From NCBI GenBank assembly GCA_025934545.1, contig JAICXV010000219.1, positions 1 to 5,332 of the forward strand: a DNA stretch of 5,332 bases. Reading direction: 5' to 3'. A model generated the notes under the pieces. It was not told where the DNA came from. It did no database searches and saw only the letters and a program-made list of their open reading frames with translations. A program made the translations under genes and the position numbers. Below are positions 1 through 5,332 of this stretch, piece after piece; the first letter of the stretch is position 1; every line of letters starts with the position of its first letter. Source of the DNA: Verrucomicrobiia bacterium (lineage in GTDB: Bacteria > Verrucomicrobiota > Verrucomicrobiia > Limisphaerales > Palsa-1400).

Positions 1-1
1 A

Positions 2-748
2 GTCAACGGCGTCTTCACCTTCTCTGACCTCGCTGAAACCGTTGCCGGACCAATGACGCTGACGTTCAGCAGTGTCGGACTAAGTTCGGCAGTTTCGAGT
101 TCGATGACCGTCAATGCGGGGCCGCTGGCGCAGTTGACGGTCCAGACCGAGCCAAGTTCGACAATCACCGCTGGCCAACCATTCCCACAACAACCTGTCA
201 TTTGGTTAGTTGACGCTTATGGCAATCTTTGCACTACCGATAATTCAACGCAGGTCACCGCCAGCCGAATGAACGGCGTCGGCAATTTGCAGGGAACAAC
301 TACGATGACGGCTGTGAATGGCGTCGTGACGTACACGAACTTGACCCACTTCTCTGCTAATACAATCAATCTGCAGTTCACTGCCGGCAGCATCACGGCG
401 AGTTCTTCACCCGTGACGGTCAATGCCGGACCCGCCGCGCGATTGGCGTTTAGCCAACAGCCGACGTCGGAACAGGCTGGTCATGTTTTCAACACTCAAC
501 CTGTTGTCGTAGTTACCGACAATTTCGGAAACATTCCCACATCGCTGGATAATTCGATTCCTGTCACCATCACCATTTCTTCGGGAACGGGTAATTTGTT
601 TGGCACGGCGACGATGGATGCCGGAGCGAGTTTTGGTAACGGCACTGCCACTTTTACTGATCTTCAAATTAACGCGCCGGGCACGAAACAATTGACGGCG
701 AGCGCCCCTGCCCTGGCGTCCGGCACGACCACCAACATTACAATCATT
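2..748 (+). repeat. Tandem Ig-like (invasin/Big-type) protein repeats, period about 103 residues
   Basis: This stretch encodes the last third of one repeat (2-112) and two full repeats (113-421 and about 422-748). The repeat boundary is the phrase TVNAGP followed by a Leu-containing strand: VNAGPLAQLTV at 110-142 and VNAGPAARLAF at 419-451, exactly 309 bases apart. Each unit continues with a Gln-Pro turn (FPQQPVIWLVDAYGN, then FNTQPVVVVTDNFGN), a GxGNL(Q/F)GT strand turn, and a (N)G.(V/A)T(Y/F)T(N/D)L strand. The partial first copy shows the same end pattern (VNGVFTFSDL at 2-31). This layout is typical of bacterial Ig-like domains that form a stalk holding other domains away from the cell. 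More copies probably lie upstream. The repeats have diverged at the DNA level, so they are old and not a recent expansion. Confidence 0.8.
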
Positions 749-3700
749 GGAACGGCTCAGCCGCTTGCGCCGTTCAGCACGGCGAGCATTGGCAGGACAA
801 CGACCGGTTTGTGGGTCGGTAACTTCCGCGCCGCTTCAACGGCACGCGATGTCGTCGCAGTGAATCATGATGACAAGATGCTGACGCTGCGTATGTCGAA
901 AGACGACGGCACGTTTGACACTGCGGCGACCATCAGTTTGCCGGCACATCCGGTTGCGGCGCGTGCCGCAGATTTGAACGGCGACGGCTATGACGATCTT
1001 GTCGTTACCTACGACGACACCAACGTTGTCAGCGTGCTTCTCAGCACCGGCAGTCATGGAACGAATTTTGCGGCGCCGGTTTCTTATGTCTTTAGCTCTT
1101 TGGTCAATCCGCAGGCCACTTCCATGTTCCTCGCCGACCTCAATGGCGACGGCAAACAAGACCTGGTCGTCGCGACTGCCGCAGACAATAATGTTAACGT
1201 GTTGTTCGGCACGGCGGGAGCTGCCTTCACATCACCTGTGACTTATGGAGTGGGCGCGAACCCCGTTTGGATCAACGTCTCCGACGTCGACCACGACGGG
1301 TTCCAAGACATCGTCACCGCGAACAAAACTGACGGCACGATTTCAATTCTCTACGGAAATTCCGGCGGCACGTTCGTTAACTCACGCACAGTCGCACTAG
1401 CGGGCAATCCGCAGCCGGTCCGGGTGACGACACCGGACATCAATCGCGATGGACGACTGGATCTCGCGGTCGTGAATTATGCCTCTAATTCCGTGAGTAT
1501 CTTCACGCAGCAAAGCAACGGCAGCTTTTTGCTCAGTTCGAATTACACTGTTGGCACGCACCCGACCGACTTCTTCCTGCGCGACATCGATGGCGATGGC
1601 TTTTCAGATTTGGCCGTGCTTAATTCCGGCAGCGGCACAATCGACATTCTCTTCAACCACGGCACTGGCTCGTATGACTCGCAATCGACCATTGCCGCCG
1701 GCGCACAGCCAACGGCATTGTTCGGCGGTAAATTTGCCAGCTCAGTCAATCTCAACGGATTGCTCGTTGCTGATTCGGCGACGGACACAATTGCCGTTTA
1801 TATGTTCGCCGGGCCGACCGCGATCAGTTCGTCACTTAACGTCAACGAGAATACTTCCGGTCTGATTATCCTCGGGGCGCACAACCCGTTGTTTCCGCAA
1901 ATCTATAACTTCACGATCACGCAGTTACCGACGAACGGGACAATTACGGGCACGGCGCCGACTCTAACCTATACGCCAAATCAGGAGTATATTGGCGCAG
2001 ACACGTTGAAATTCCGCGCCGACGTCAACGGCGTCACCTCAGCGGTTGCGATCGTCTCGATCACTGTTCAATCCGTGAATCACCAGCCGTCGTTCACAAT
2101 GTTGACCAATCAAATTTCGTTACTGCAAGGTTTGTCGTTTACATTGCGGAATTTTATCACCTCGAAGAACGCGGGCGCGCCGAGTGAATCGGCTCAGAAA
2201 ATTGATTTTATCGTCACGAACGTCGACACGACGCTTTACACGACACCGCCAAAAATCGGCACGAACGGAACCCTTACCTTCAAGCTGGCCCCTCTCGCCC
2301 GCGGCACCAATGATCTGACGATCTATGCGCACGACAATGGCGGCGTCGCGCGAGGCGGCACGAATTTGTCCGTGGGCCAGGTCCTGAGAATCGTGGCGCT
2401 TCGTTTCGATCACGCGCCGGTCGTGAAAGCCATTCCAACGGTAACCATGCTTGAAGATTCCACGACCAACATCACCATCACCGTTACCGATCTGGATGAT
2501 CCAATGGAGAACATTAGCGTGACGCCCGTCTCGTTAAGCGAATCGATCATTCCATCGGCAAACATTTCTGTTTCCGGGCCGGTCGATACAAACTTCTTTA
2601 TCGATATCACACCCACGCCGGACGCCAACGGTGTAGCGACAATTCAGTTGCTTGTCAGCGATGGACAGGACACGACCGTCGCCACGTTCCACGTCAATGT
2701 TGTCGCCGTCGATGACGCGCCGAGTTTTGATTTAGACAATAACGAAGTCTTCGCGTTGCAAGATTCCACGACTGTGACTGTGAGCAACTTCTGCACGTCC
2801 ATTTCCGCCGGGCCGGCGAATGAAGCGTCACAAACGCTTTCGTTTATTATTGGGGATACCAACGCCGCAGCGTTCCTGGTCCCACCTTCAATCGACAAAT
2901 TCGGCACCCTCAAATTCCGTCCACTGGTGGGTTACGTAGGAACGAACTTCTTTACTGTCTATCTGAAGGATAGCGGTACCACGGCCAATGGCGGCGTCAA
3001 TGTTAGTGATTCGACTTCGTTCATGATCGCGATCACGACGAACAATTTCCGCCACATCACCGGCACTTACAACGGGTTGTTCTACGAAGATACCGGCGTC
3101 ATGCACCAAAGCTCGGGCTTCTTCACTTTCTCGCTTGGCTACACCCGCACCTTCAGCGGTCATATGTTGATCGCCGGAGGCAGTTATGGAATGAGCGGCA
3201 AATTCGACACCAACGGATTTGTCCAGGCGACAGTCAAGCGTCCCGGTAAACCAAGCCTCACAGCAACGCTTCAAGTGGACTTGCTGGGCGACAGCGATCA
3301 GGTGACGGGCGATGTTACGGACGGAAATTTTAACGCAACGCTTCTTGGCGACCGTCAGCCAGCCAACCCCCCATCGGGCACCCCTGGCAAATTCAACGTT
3401 GCGTTCGTCGGAACCGGCGACGGCGTGACCAGTCCCGGCGGTGATGCCATCGGCACCGTTTCTTTAACGGCGGCTAACCATCTTAACTTTAACGGCACCT
3501 TACCCGACCGCACGGTGATCTCTCAATCGATCGCCGTTTCAAAGGATGGCAACTGGCCGCTCTACGTCCCGCTCTATGCCGGCACCGGTTCGATGATCGG
3601 CTGGATTACGGTGACGAACGACACTCAGCCGATACAGGCCCAGCCCGACACCGTCAGCGTCATTAAGACCAACAACATTCACACGATCTATTACCCGGCT

Positions 3701-4051
3701 GGTTTTACAAATCTCTTCTCGATCGAATCGTCGCCCCAAATGCCATTCCTGTTTGGCGTGCCCGTTGTCAGCACGAACGGTGTTGTTACCTGCTCGAGCG
3801 GCAATCTAATCAGTGACGTCGTGTCTCCTTATTCCCTGAAGACGAACAACATCTTCTTCGCAGACACGAGCACCAATAAATTCCGACTGACATTCGACAA
3901 AACGGTTGGCTATTTAAATGGAAGCTTCCTCAATCCAGTTCTCGGCAAAACGACCACGCTCAAAGGGTTGTTGTTGCCGAACGAAAATCGCGTGCGCGGT
4001 TATTTCTATACGCCGACGCAGACTGGCGAGTTCCTGCTGCAAGGCAACTAG
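2..4051 (+). CDS. Large modular surface/secreted protein with Ig-like, FG-GAP/VCBS and cadherin-like domains (5' partial)
   Basis: The frame is open from base 2 to the TAG at 4049-4051, so 1,349 residues are visible and the start lies upstream. The ATG at 53 falls inside an Ig-like repeat and is not a credible start. Domains in order are Ig-like repeats (2-748), an FG-GAP/VCBS beta-propeller (770-1816), a cadherin-like domain (1817-2071), two related modules around another cadherin-like domain (2078-3040), and a C-terminal beta-rich module (3053-4048). The visible part is rich in Thr, Ser, Asn and Gly, has only three cysteines and no membrane segment, which fits an exported protein. No LPXTG, PEP-CTERM or typical type IX secretion tail is seen; it ends GEFLLQGN. 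By family analogy it probably works outside the cell in adhesion or ligand binding, but no enzyme domain is visible and the specific role is unknown. The signal peptide, if any, is outside the window. I am sure of the gene and its domain classes, not of its function. Confidence 0.93.
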   Translation, partial: VNGVFTFSDLAETVAGPMTLTFSSVGLSSAVSSSMTVNAGPLAQLTVQTEPSSTITAGQPFPQQPVIWLVDAYGNLCTTDNSTQVTASRMNGVGNLQGTTTMTAVNGVVTYTNLTHFSANTINLQFTAGSITASSSPVTVNAGPAARLAFSQQPTSEQAGHVFNTQPVVVVTDNFGNIPTSLDNSIPVTITISSGTGNLFGTATMDAGASFGNGTATFTDLQINAPGTKQLTASAPALASGTTTNITIIGTAQPLAPFSTASIGRTTTGLWVGNFRAASTARDVVAVNHDDKMLTLRMSKDDGTFDTAATISLPAHPVAARAADLNGDGYDDLVVTYDDTNVVSVLLSTGSHGTNFAAPVSYVFSSLVNPQATSMFLADLNGDGKQDLVVATAADNNVNVLFGTAGAAFTSPVTYGVGANPVWINVSDVDHDGFQDIVTANKTDGTISILYGNSGGTFVNSRTVALAGNPQPVRVTTPDINRDGRLDLAVVNYASNSVSIFTQQSNGSFLLSSNYTVGTHPTDFFLRDIDGDGFSDLAVLNSGSGTIDILFNHGTGSYDSQSTIAAGAQPTALFGGKFASSVNLNGLLVADSATDTIAVYMFAGPTAISSSLNVNENTSGLIILGAHNPLFPQIYNFTITQLPTNGTITGTAPTLTYTPNQEYIGADTLKFRADVNGVTSAVAIVSITVQSVNHQPSFTMLTNQISLLQGLSFTLRNFITSKNAGAPSESAQKIDFIVTNVDTTLYTTPPKIGTNGTLTFKLAPLARGTNDLTIYAHDNGGVARGGTNLSVGQVLRIVALRFDHAPVVKAIPTVTMLEDSTTNITITVTDLDDPMENISVTPVSLSESIIPSANISVSGPVDTNFFIDITPTPDANGVATIQLLVSDGQDTTVATFHVNVVAVDDAPSFDLDNNEVFALQDSTTVTVSNFCTSISAGPANEASQTLSFIIGDTNAAAFLVPPSIDKFGTLKFRPLVGYVGTNFFTVYLKDSGTTANGGVNVSDSTSFMIAITTNNFRHITGTYNGLFYEDTGVMHQSSGFFTFSLGYTRTFSGHMLIAGGSYGMSGKFDTNGFVQATVKRPGKPSLTATLQVDLLGDSDQVTGDVTDGNFNATLLGDRQPANPPSGTPGKFNVAFVGTGDGVTSPGGDAIGTVSLTAANHLNFNGTLPDRTVISQSIAVSKDGNWPLYVPLYAGTGSMIGWITVTNDTQPIQAQPDTVSVIKTNNIHTIYYPAGFTNLFSIESSPQMPFLFGVPVVSTNGVVTCSSGNLISDVVSPYSLKTNNIFFADTSTNKFRLTFDKTVGYLNGSFLNPVLGKTTTLKGLLLPNENRVRGYFYTPTQTGEFLLQGN
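770..1816 (+). other. FG-GAP/VCBS beta-propeller domain, apparently seven blades
   Basis: Five blades carry clear calcium-binding loops of the form DxNGDGxxDL or close variants: DLNGDGYDDL (971), DLNGDGKQDL (1136), DVDHDGFQDI (1283), DINRDGRLDL (1436) and DIDGDGFSDL (1583). Spacing is 49 to 55 codons. Each loop is followed by a hydrophobic strand and a VSVLLSTG / VNVLFGTAG / ISILYGNSG type strand. Weaker blades without the calcium loop flank them: GNFRAASTARDVVAV (from 818) and GGKFASSVNLNGLLVAD (from 1724). That gives seven in all, the number in integrin-alpha type propellers. The fold normally binds ligands through its loops and is stabilised by calcium. Calling the outer two true blades is my inference from spacing and strand pattern. 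Confidence 0.85.
1817..2071 (+). other. Cadherin-like/Ig-like domain (Big_9-type)
   Basis: The encoded segment has the usual signature of tandem cadherin-like bacterial domains. There is a NVNENTS opening strand, a QLPTNGTITGTAPTLTYTPN core, a YIGADTLKFRADVNG strand pair and a closing VAIVSITV strand. The phrase (P)xNGTxxGxxPxLTYTPNxxxxGxDxxxF is what I recognise. These domains are extracellular spacers or weak calcium-dependent adhesive units. Here it follows the propeller directly, with a short hinge (MFAGPTAISSS). Confidence 0.75.
2078..2401 (+). repeat. Module X, copy 1 (about 108 residues)
   Basis: This segment runs from NHQPSF to the VGQVLRIVAL strand and has a clear second copy at 2711-3040. 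Shared landmarks in order are PSF, LQ, NFxTSxxAG, a Glu-x-x-Gln turn, a hydrophobic FI(V/I) strand, PPxIxxxGTLxF, GTNxxTxY, and DxGxxAxGGxNxS. It ends in a hydrophobic strand before the next domain, as cadherin-like domains do. It is probably an Ig or cadherin-like fold. I know of similar stretches in verrucomicrobial and planctomycete giant proteins but cannot name the family with certainty. Confidence 0.65.
2408..2710 (+). other. Cadherin-like domain between the two module X copies
   Basis: The encoded stretch opens with DHAPVVKAIPTVTMLEDSTT, a typical inter-domain start (acidic residue, x, A-P, then a proline-containing strand and EDS/EDT). It then has VTDLDDPMENISVT, an ITPTPDANGVATIQLLVSDGQ strand pair, and a closing FHVNVVAVDDAP. 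The DxDDP and SDGQD residues are the expected calcium-site type positions of cadherin-like repeats. This is a common extracellular repeat in Verrucomicrobiota, Planctomycetota and other bacteria with giant surface proteins. Confidence 0.75.
2711..3040 (+). repeat. Module X, copy 2 (about 110 residues)
   Basis: This is the second copy of the module at 2078-2401, opening DDAPSF and closing TSFMIAITT. It keeps the same landmarks: LQDS, NFCTSISAGPANEASQ, FIIGDTN, PPSIDKFGTLKF, GTNFFTVY, and KDSGTTANGGVNVS. It has one of the protein's three visible cysteines, at the Ile position of copy 1 (NFCTS against NFITS). The copies match at protein level but have drifted widely at DNA level. The order X, cadherin-like, X suggests duplication of a larger unit. 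Confidence 0.65.
3053..4048 (+). other. C-terminal beta-rich module, verrucomicrobial type
   Basis: The last 332 residues differ in style from the Ig-like part. They open with HITGTYNGLFYEDTG, then SGFFTFSLGYTRTFSGHML, GGSYGMSGKFDTNGFVQATV, and a VTGDVTDGNFNATLLGDR segment. A second part has GTVSLTAANHLNFNGTLPDRT and SKDGNWPLYVPLYAGTGSMIGWI. After a less regular stretch with YYPAGFTN, a third part has GYLNGSFLNPVLGKTTTLKG and NENRVRGYFYTPTQTGEFLL. Short strands ending in (F/M/L)(S/N/K)G recur throughout. From memory this matches tails on many Pedosphaera-like secreted proteins. Its function is not known to me; its fixed C-terminal place suggests a role in export, anchoring or capping (inference). 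Confidence 0.65.
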
Positions 4052-4069
4052 CAAAGCATCATTTGAAAA

Positions 4070-4107
4070 ACAAAAGGCCAAGGCTCGTCGAAGCCTTGGC
4101 CTTTTGT
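4070..4107. terminator. Strong bidirectional intrinsic terminator between convergent genes
   Basis: Bases 4070-4085 pair perfectly with 4092-4107, giving a 16-bp stem with a 6-base loop (CGTCGA). The stem core is GGCCAAGGCT, flanked by A-T pairs. On the + strand the stem ends in CCTTTTGT followed by CTGTTTTG. On the - strand it ends in CCTTTTG followed by TTTTTC, a better T tract. It begins 18 bases after the TAG of the + gene and lies 20 bases past the aspS stop, so one hairpin can end both transcripts. The T tract suggests it works best for aspS; both directions are likely. Confidence 0.9.
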
Positions 4108-4127
4108 CTGTTTTGAAAACTCGTGGG

Positions 4128-5332
4128 TTACTTGCCTTGCTCTTTTTTCGGCACGCGCAATTCGAGATACAGTTCGCGAAGCTGCTTCGGTTCGACCGCC
4201 GCCGGCGCTTCCGTCATGAGATCAGCGCCTTTGGCCGTTTTTGGAAAGGCGATAACATCGCGGATACTCGGCGTATTACAAAGGATGGCAATCAATCGAT
4301 CGAACCCCAGCGCAATGCCTCCATGTGGCGGCGCACCATAGCGAAACGCTTCCAGCATGTAACCAAATCGCGCTTGGACCATATCAGGCGGAATTTGAAG
4401 GACTTCTTCGAACACCGTCTTTTGCACGTCCGGTTGATGAATACGGATCGAACCGCCACCGAGCTCGACGCCGTTTACGACGATGTCATAGTGTTGCCCG
4501 CGGACTTTCTTCGGGTCCGTCTTCAGAAATGGAATATCATCCGCGACCGGTGCGGTAAAAGGGTGATGGCTCGAATACCACCGGTTCTGTTCTTTGTCGA
4601 AGGAGAGCAGAGGGAAATCGATTACCCAAAGAAACTCAAATCGGTCCGTCGCGATGGTCATCTTGCCCTGCGCACGAAGCACATCGGCGCAATAGACACG
4701 AATCTTTCCAAGAATTTCGCAAGCATTGAGCCATTGGTCGGCGGCAAACAAAATCAAATCGCCTTCTTGAATCTTGAGCTTGTCCGTTAAGGCGGCCTTT
4801 TCGGTCTCCGAGAAAAACTTGACGATAGGCGACTTCCATTCACCTTTTTCCACCTTGATGTAAGCCAGACCTTTTGCGCCGAAACTCTTGGCGTATTCGG
4901 TCATCGTTTCAATCTGGCCCTGGGTCGCGTCGGCAAGTCCCTTGGCGTTGATCGCTTTGACGACGCCGCCAGCGGCGATCGCCCCGCTGAAAACTTTGAA
5001 GGAACTAGCGCGAAACTCTTCCGTAAAATCGACCAATTCCAAACCGTAACGAGTGTCGGGTTTGTCGACACCCCATCGGTTCAGCGCTTCCTGGAAACTA
5101 TAGCGCTTGAAAGGGGTCGGGATGTCCATGTTCAGCGCCGTTTTCCAAACTCGTTTCAACAAACCTTCAATGAGCGCATAAATGTCTTCGCGCTCGATGA
5201 AACTCATTTCGATGTCGACTTGTGTGAACTCAAGCTGCCGGTCCGCGCGTTGGTCTTCATCGCGAAAACAGCGGGCAAGCTGATAATAGCGCTCGATCCC
5301 GCCCACCATGCAGATTTGTTTGAACTGCTGCG
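4128..5332 (-). CDS. aspS: Aspartyl-tRNA synthetase (5' partial)
   Basis: This class II synthetase activates aspartate with ATP and charges tRNA-Asp in the cytoplasm. The frame runs from the window edge to the TAA read from 4130-4128, giving 400 full codons. Bacterial AspRS is about 590 residues, so the N-terminal anticodon-binding OB fold and motif 1 lie outside. The ATG at 5309-5307 is internal, because the frame continues upstream as QQFKQIC, the active-site strand. The Gln and Lys there match E. coli Q195 and K198 as I recall the numbering. Numbering from that Met, motif 2 is at 14-30 (CFRDEDQRADRQLEFTQ), the bacterial GAD insertion is at about 88-220, HHPFTAP is at 248-254, ELGGGSIR at 282-289, and motif 3 at 330-339 (GGIALGFDRL), then SIRDVIAFPKT and LMTEAP. 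All expected catalytic residues in the visible part are present, and no frameshift is seen. The residues that separate Asp-only from Asp/Asn-charging enzymes are in the missing N-terminus. Confidence 0.98.
   Translation of the reverse strand, partial: QQFKQICMVGGIERYYQLARCFRDEDQRADRQLEFTQVDIEMSFIEREDIYALIEGLLKRVWKTALNMDIPTPFKRYSFQEALNRWGVDKPDTRYGLELVDFTEEFRASSFKVFSGAIAAGGVVKAINAKGLADATQGQIETMTEYAKSFGAKGLAYIKVEKGEWKSPIVKFFSETEKAALTDKLKIQEGDLILFAADQWLNACEILGKIRVYCADVLRAQGKMTIATDRFEFLWVIDFPLLSFDKEQNRWYSSHHPFTAPVADDIPFLKTDPKKVRGQHYDIVVNGVELGGGSIRIHQPDVQKTVFEEVLQIPPDMVQARFGYMLEAFRYGAPPHGGIALGFDRLIAILCNTPSIRDVIAFPKTAKGADLMTEAPAAVEPKQLRELYLELRVPKKEQGK

Noticed and set aside
53..55. ATG at 53 as the start of the large gene
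   Set aside because: The frame is open upstream to base 2, and those codons (VNGVFTFSDLAETVAGP) continue the same Ig-like repeat pattern. No signal peptide follows the ATG.
971..1612. DxNGDG loops as EF-hand or dockerin calcium sites
   Set aside because: The 49-55 residue spacing and following hydrophobic strands with VxVLxG endings fit FG-GAP/VCBS blades. Dockerin has paired motifs within about 60-70 residues and helices, which are absent here.
2120..3274. Several - strand open frames of 72-128 codons opposite the large gene
   Set aside because: They lie opposite strongly patterned coding sequence and have no recognisable domains. They arise from the codon bias of the real gene.
3520..4300. 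Similar short words (AAAGGATGGCAA near 3540 and 4279, with ATCGATCG close by each) as a possible repeat or site
   Set aside because: The matches are short, differ in order, and each falls in sense or antisense coding sequence explained by conserved protein motifs. I treat them as chance.
3918..4790. Long + strand open frame of 290 codons across the gene end, the hairpin and antisense to aspS
   Set aside because: It overlaps the end of the real + gene in another frame, reads through the terminator, and is antisense to well-conserved aspS. Its product is Arg/Lys-rich with no recognisable domain, typical of a shadow frame.
5307..5309. ATG at 5309 as the start of aspS
   Set aside because: Family comparison puts this Met about 200 residues into the enzyme, and conserved residues QQFKQIC precede it in frame up to the window edge.

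Overview
The window holds the 3' part of one very large, modular, surface-type gene on the + strand. It faces the 3' two-thirds of a housekeeping gene, aspS, on the - strand. Both genes run off the window at their 5' ends. They are separated by 76 bases, most of which form a strong hairpin that can serve as a shared transcription terminator.

The likely source is a member of the Verrucomicrobiota (Pedosphaera / Limisphaerales-like). This rests mainly on the C-terminal module of the large protein. Its texture (GTYNGLF, SGFFT, FSGHML, SKDGNWPLYVPLY, YPAGFT, then GSFLNPVLGKT..LKG) matches, from memory, a tail found on many verrucomicrobial secreted repeat proteins. The mix of modules (Ig-like repeats, FG-GAP/VCBS propeller, cadherin-like domains) fits the same group. 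The assignment is an inference, and no database search was possible.

Layout: bases 2-4051 (+) encode a multidomain protein of at least 1,349 visible residues. In order it has the tail of one Ig-like repeat plus two full ones (2-748), an FG-GAP/VCBS beta-propeller that I count as seven blades (770-1816), a cadherin-like domain (1817-2071), a pair of homologous about 110-residue modules flanking a second cadherin-like domain (2078-3040), and a beta-rich lineage-type C-terminal module (3053-4048). Bases 4052-4127 hold the hairpin. Bases 4128-5332 (-) encode aspartyl-tRNA synthetase from the active-site Gln/Lys strand to the C-terminus.

The two genes have no evident functional link. One is probably exported and adhesive or binding; the other is a cytoplasmic translation enzyme. 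I see no mobile element, CRISPR array, RNA gene, toxin-antitoxin pair or defence system. The notable content is the architecture of the large protein, especially its complete propeller and uncharacterised C-terminal tail.
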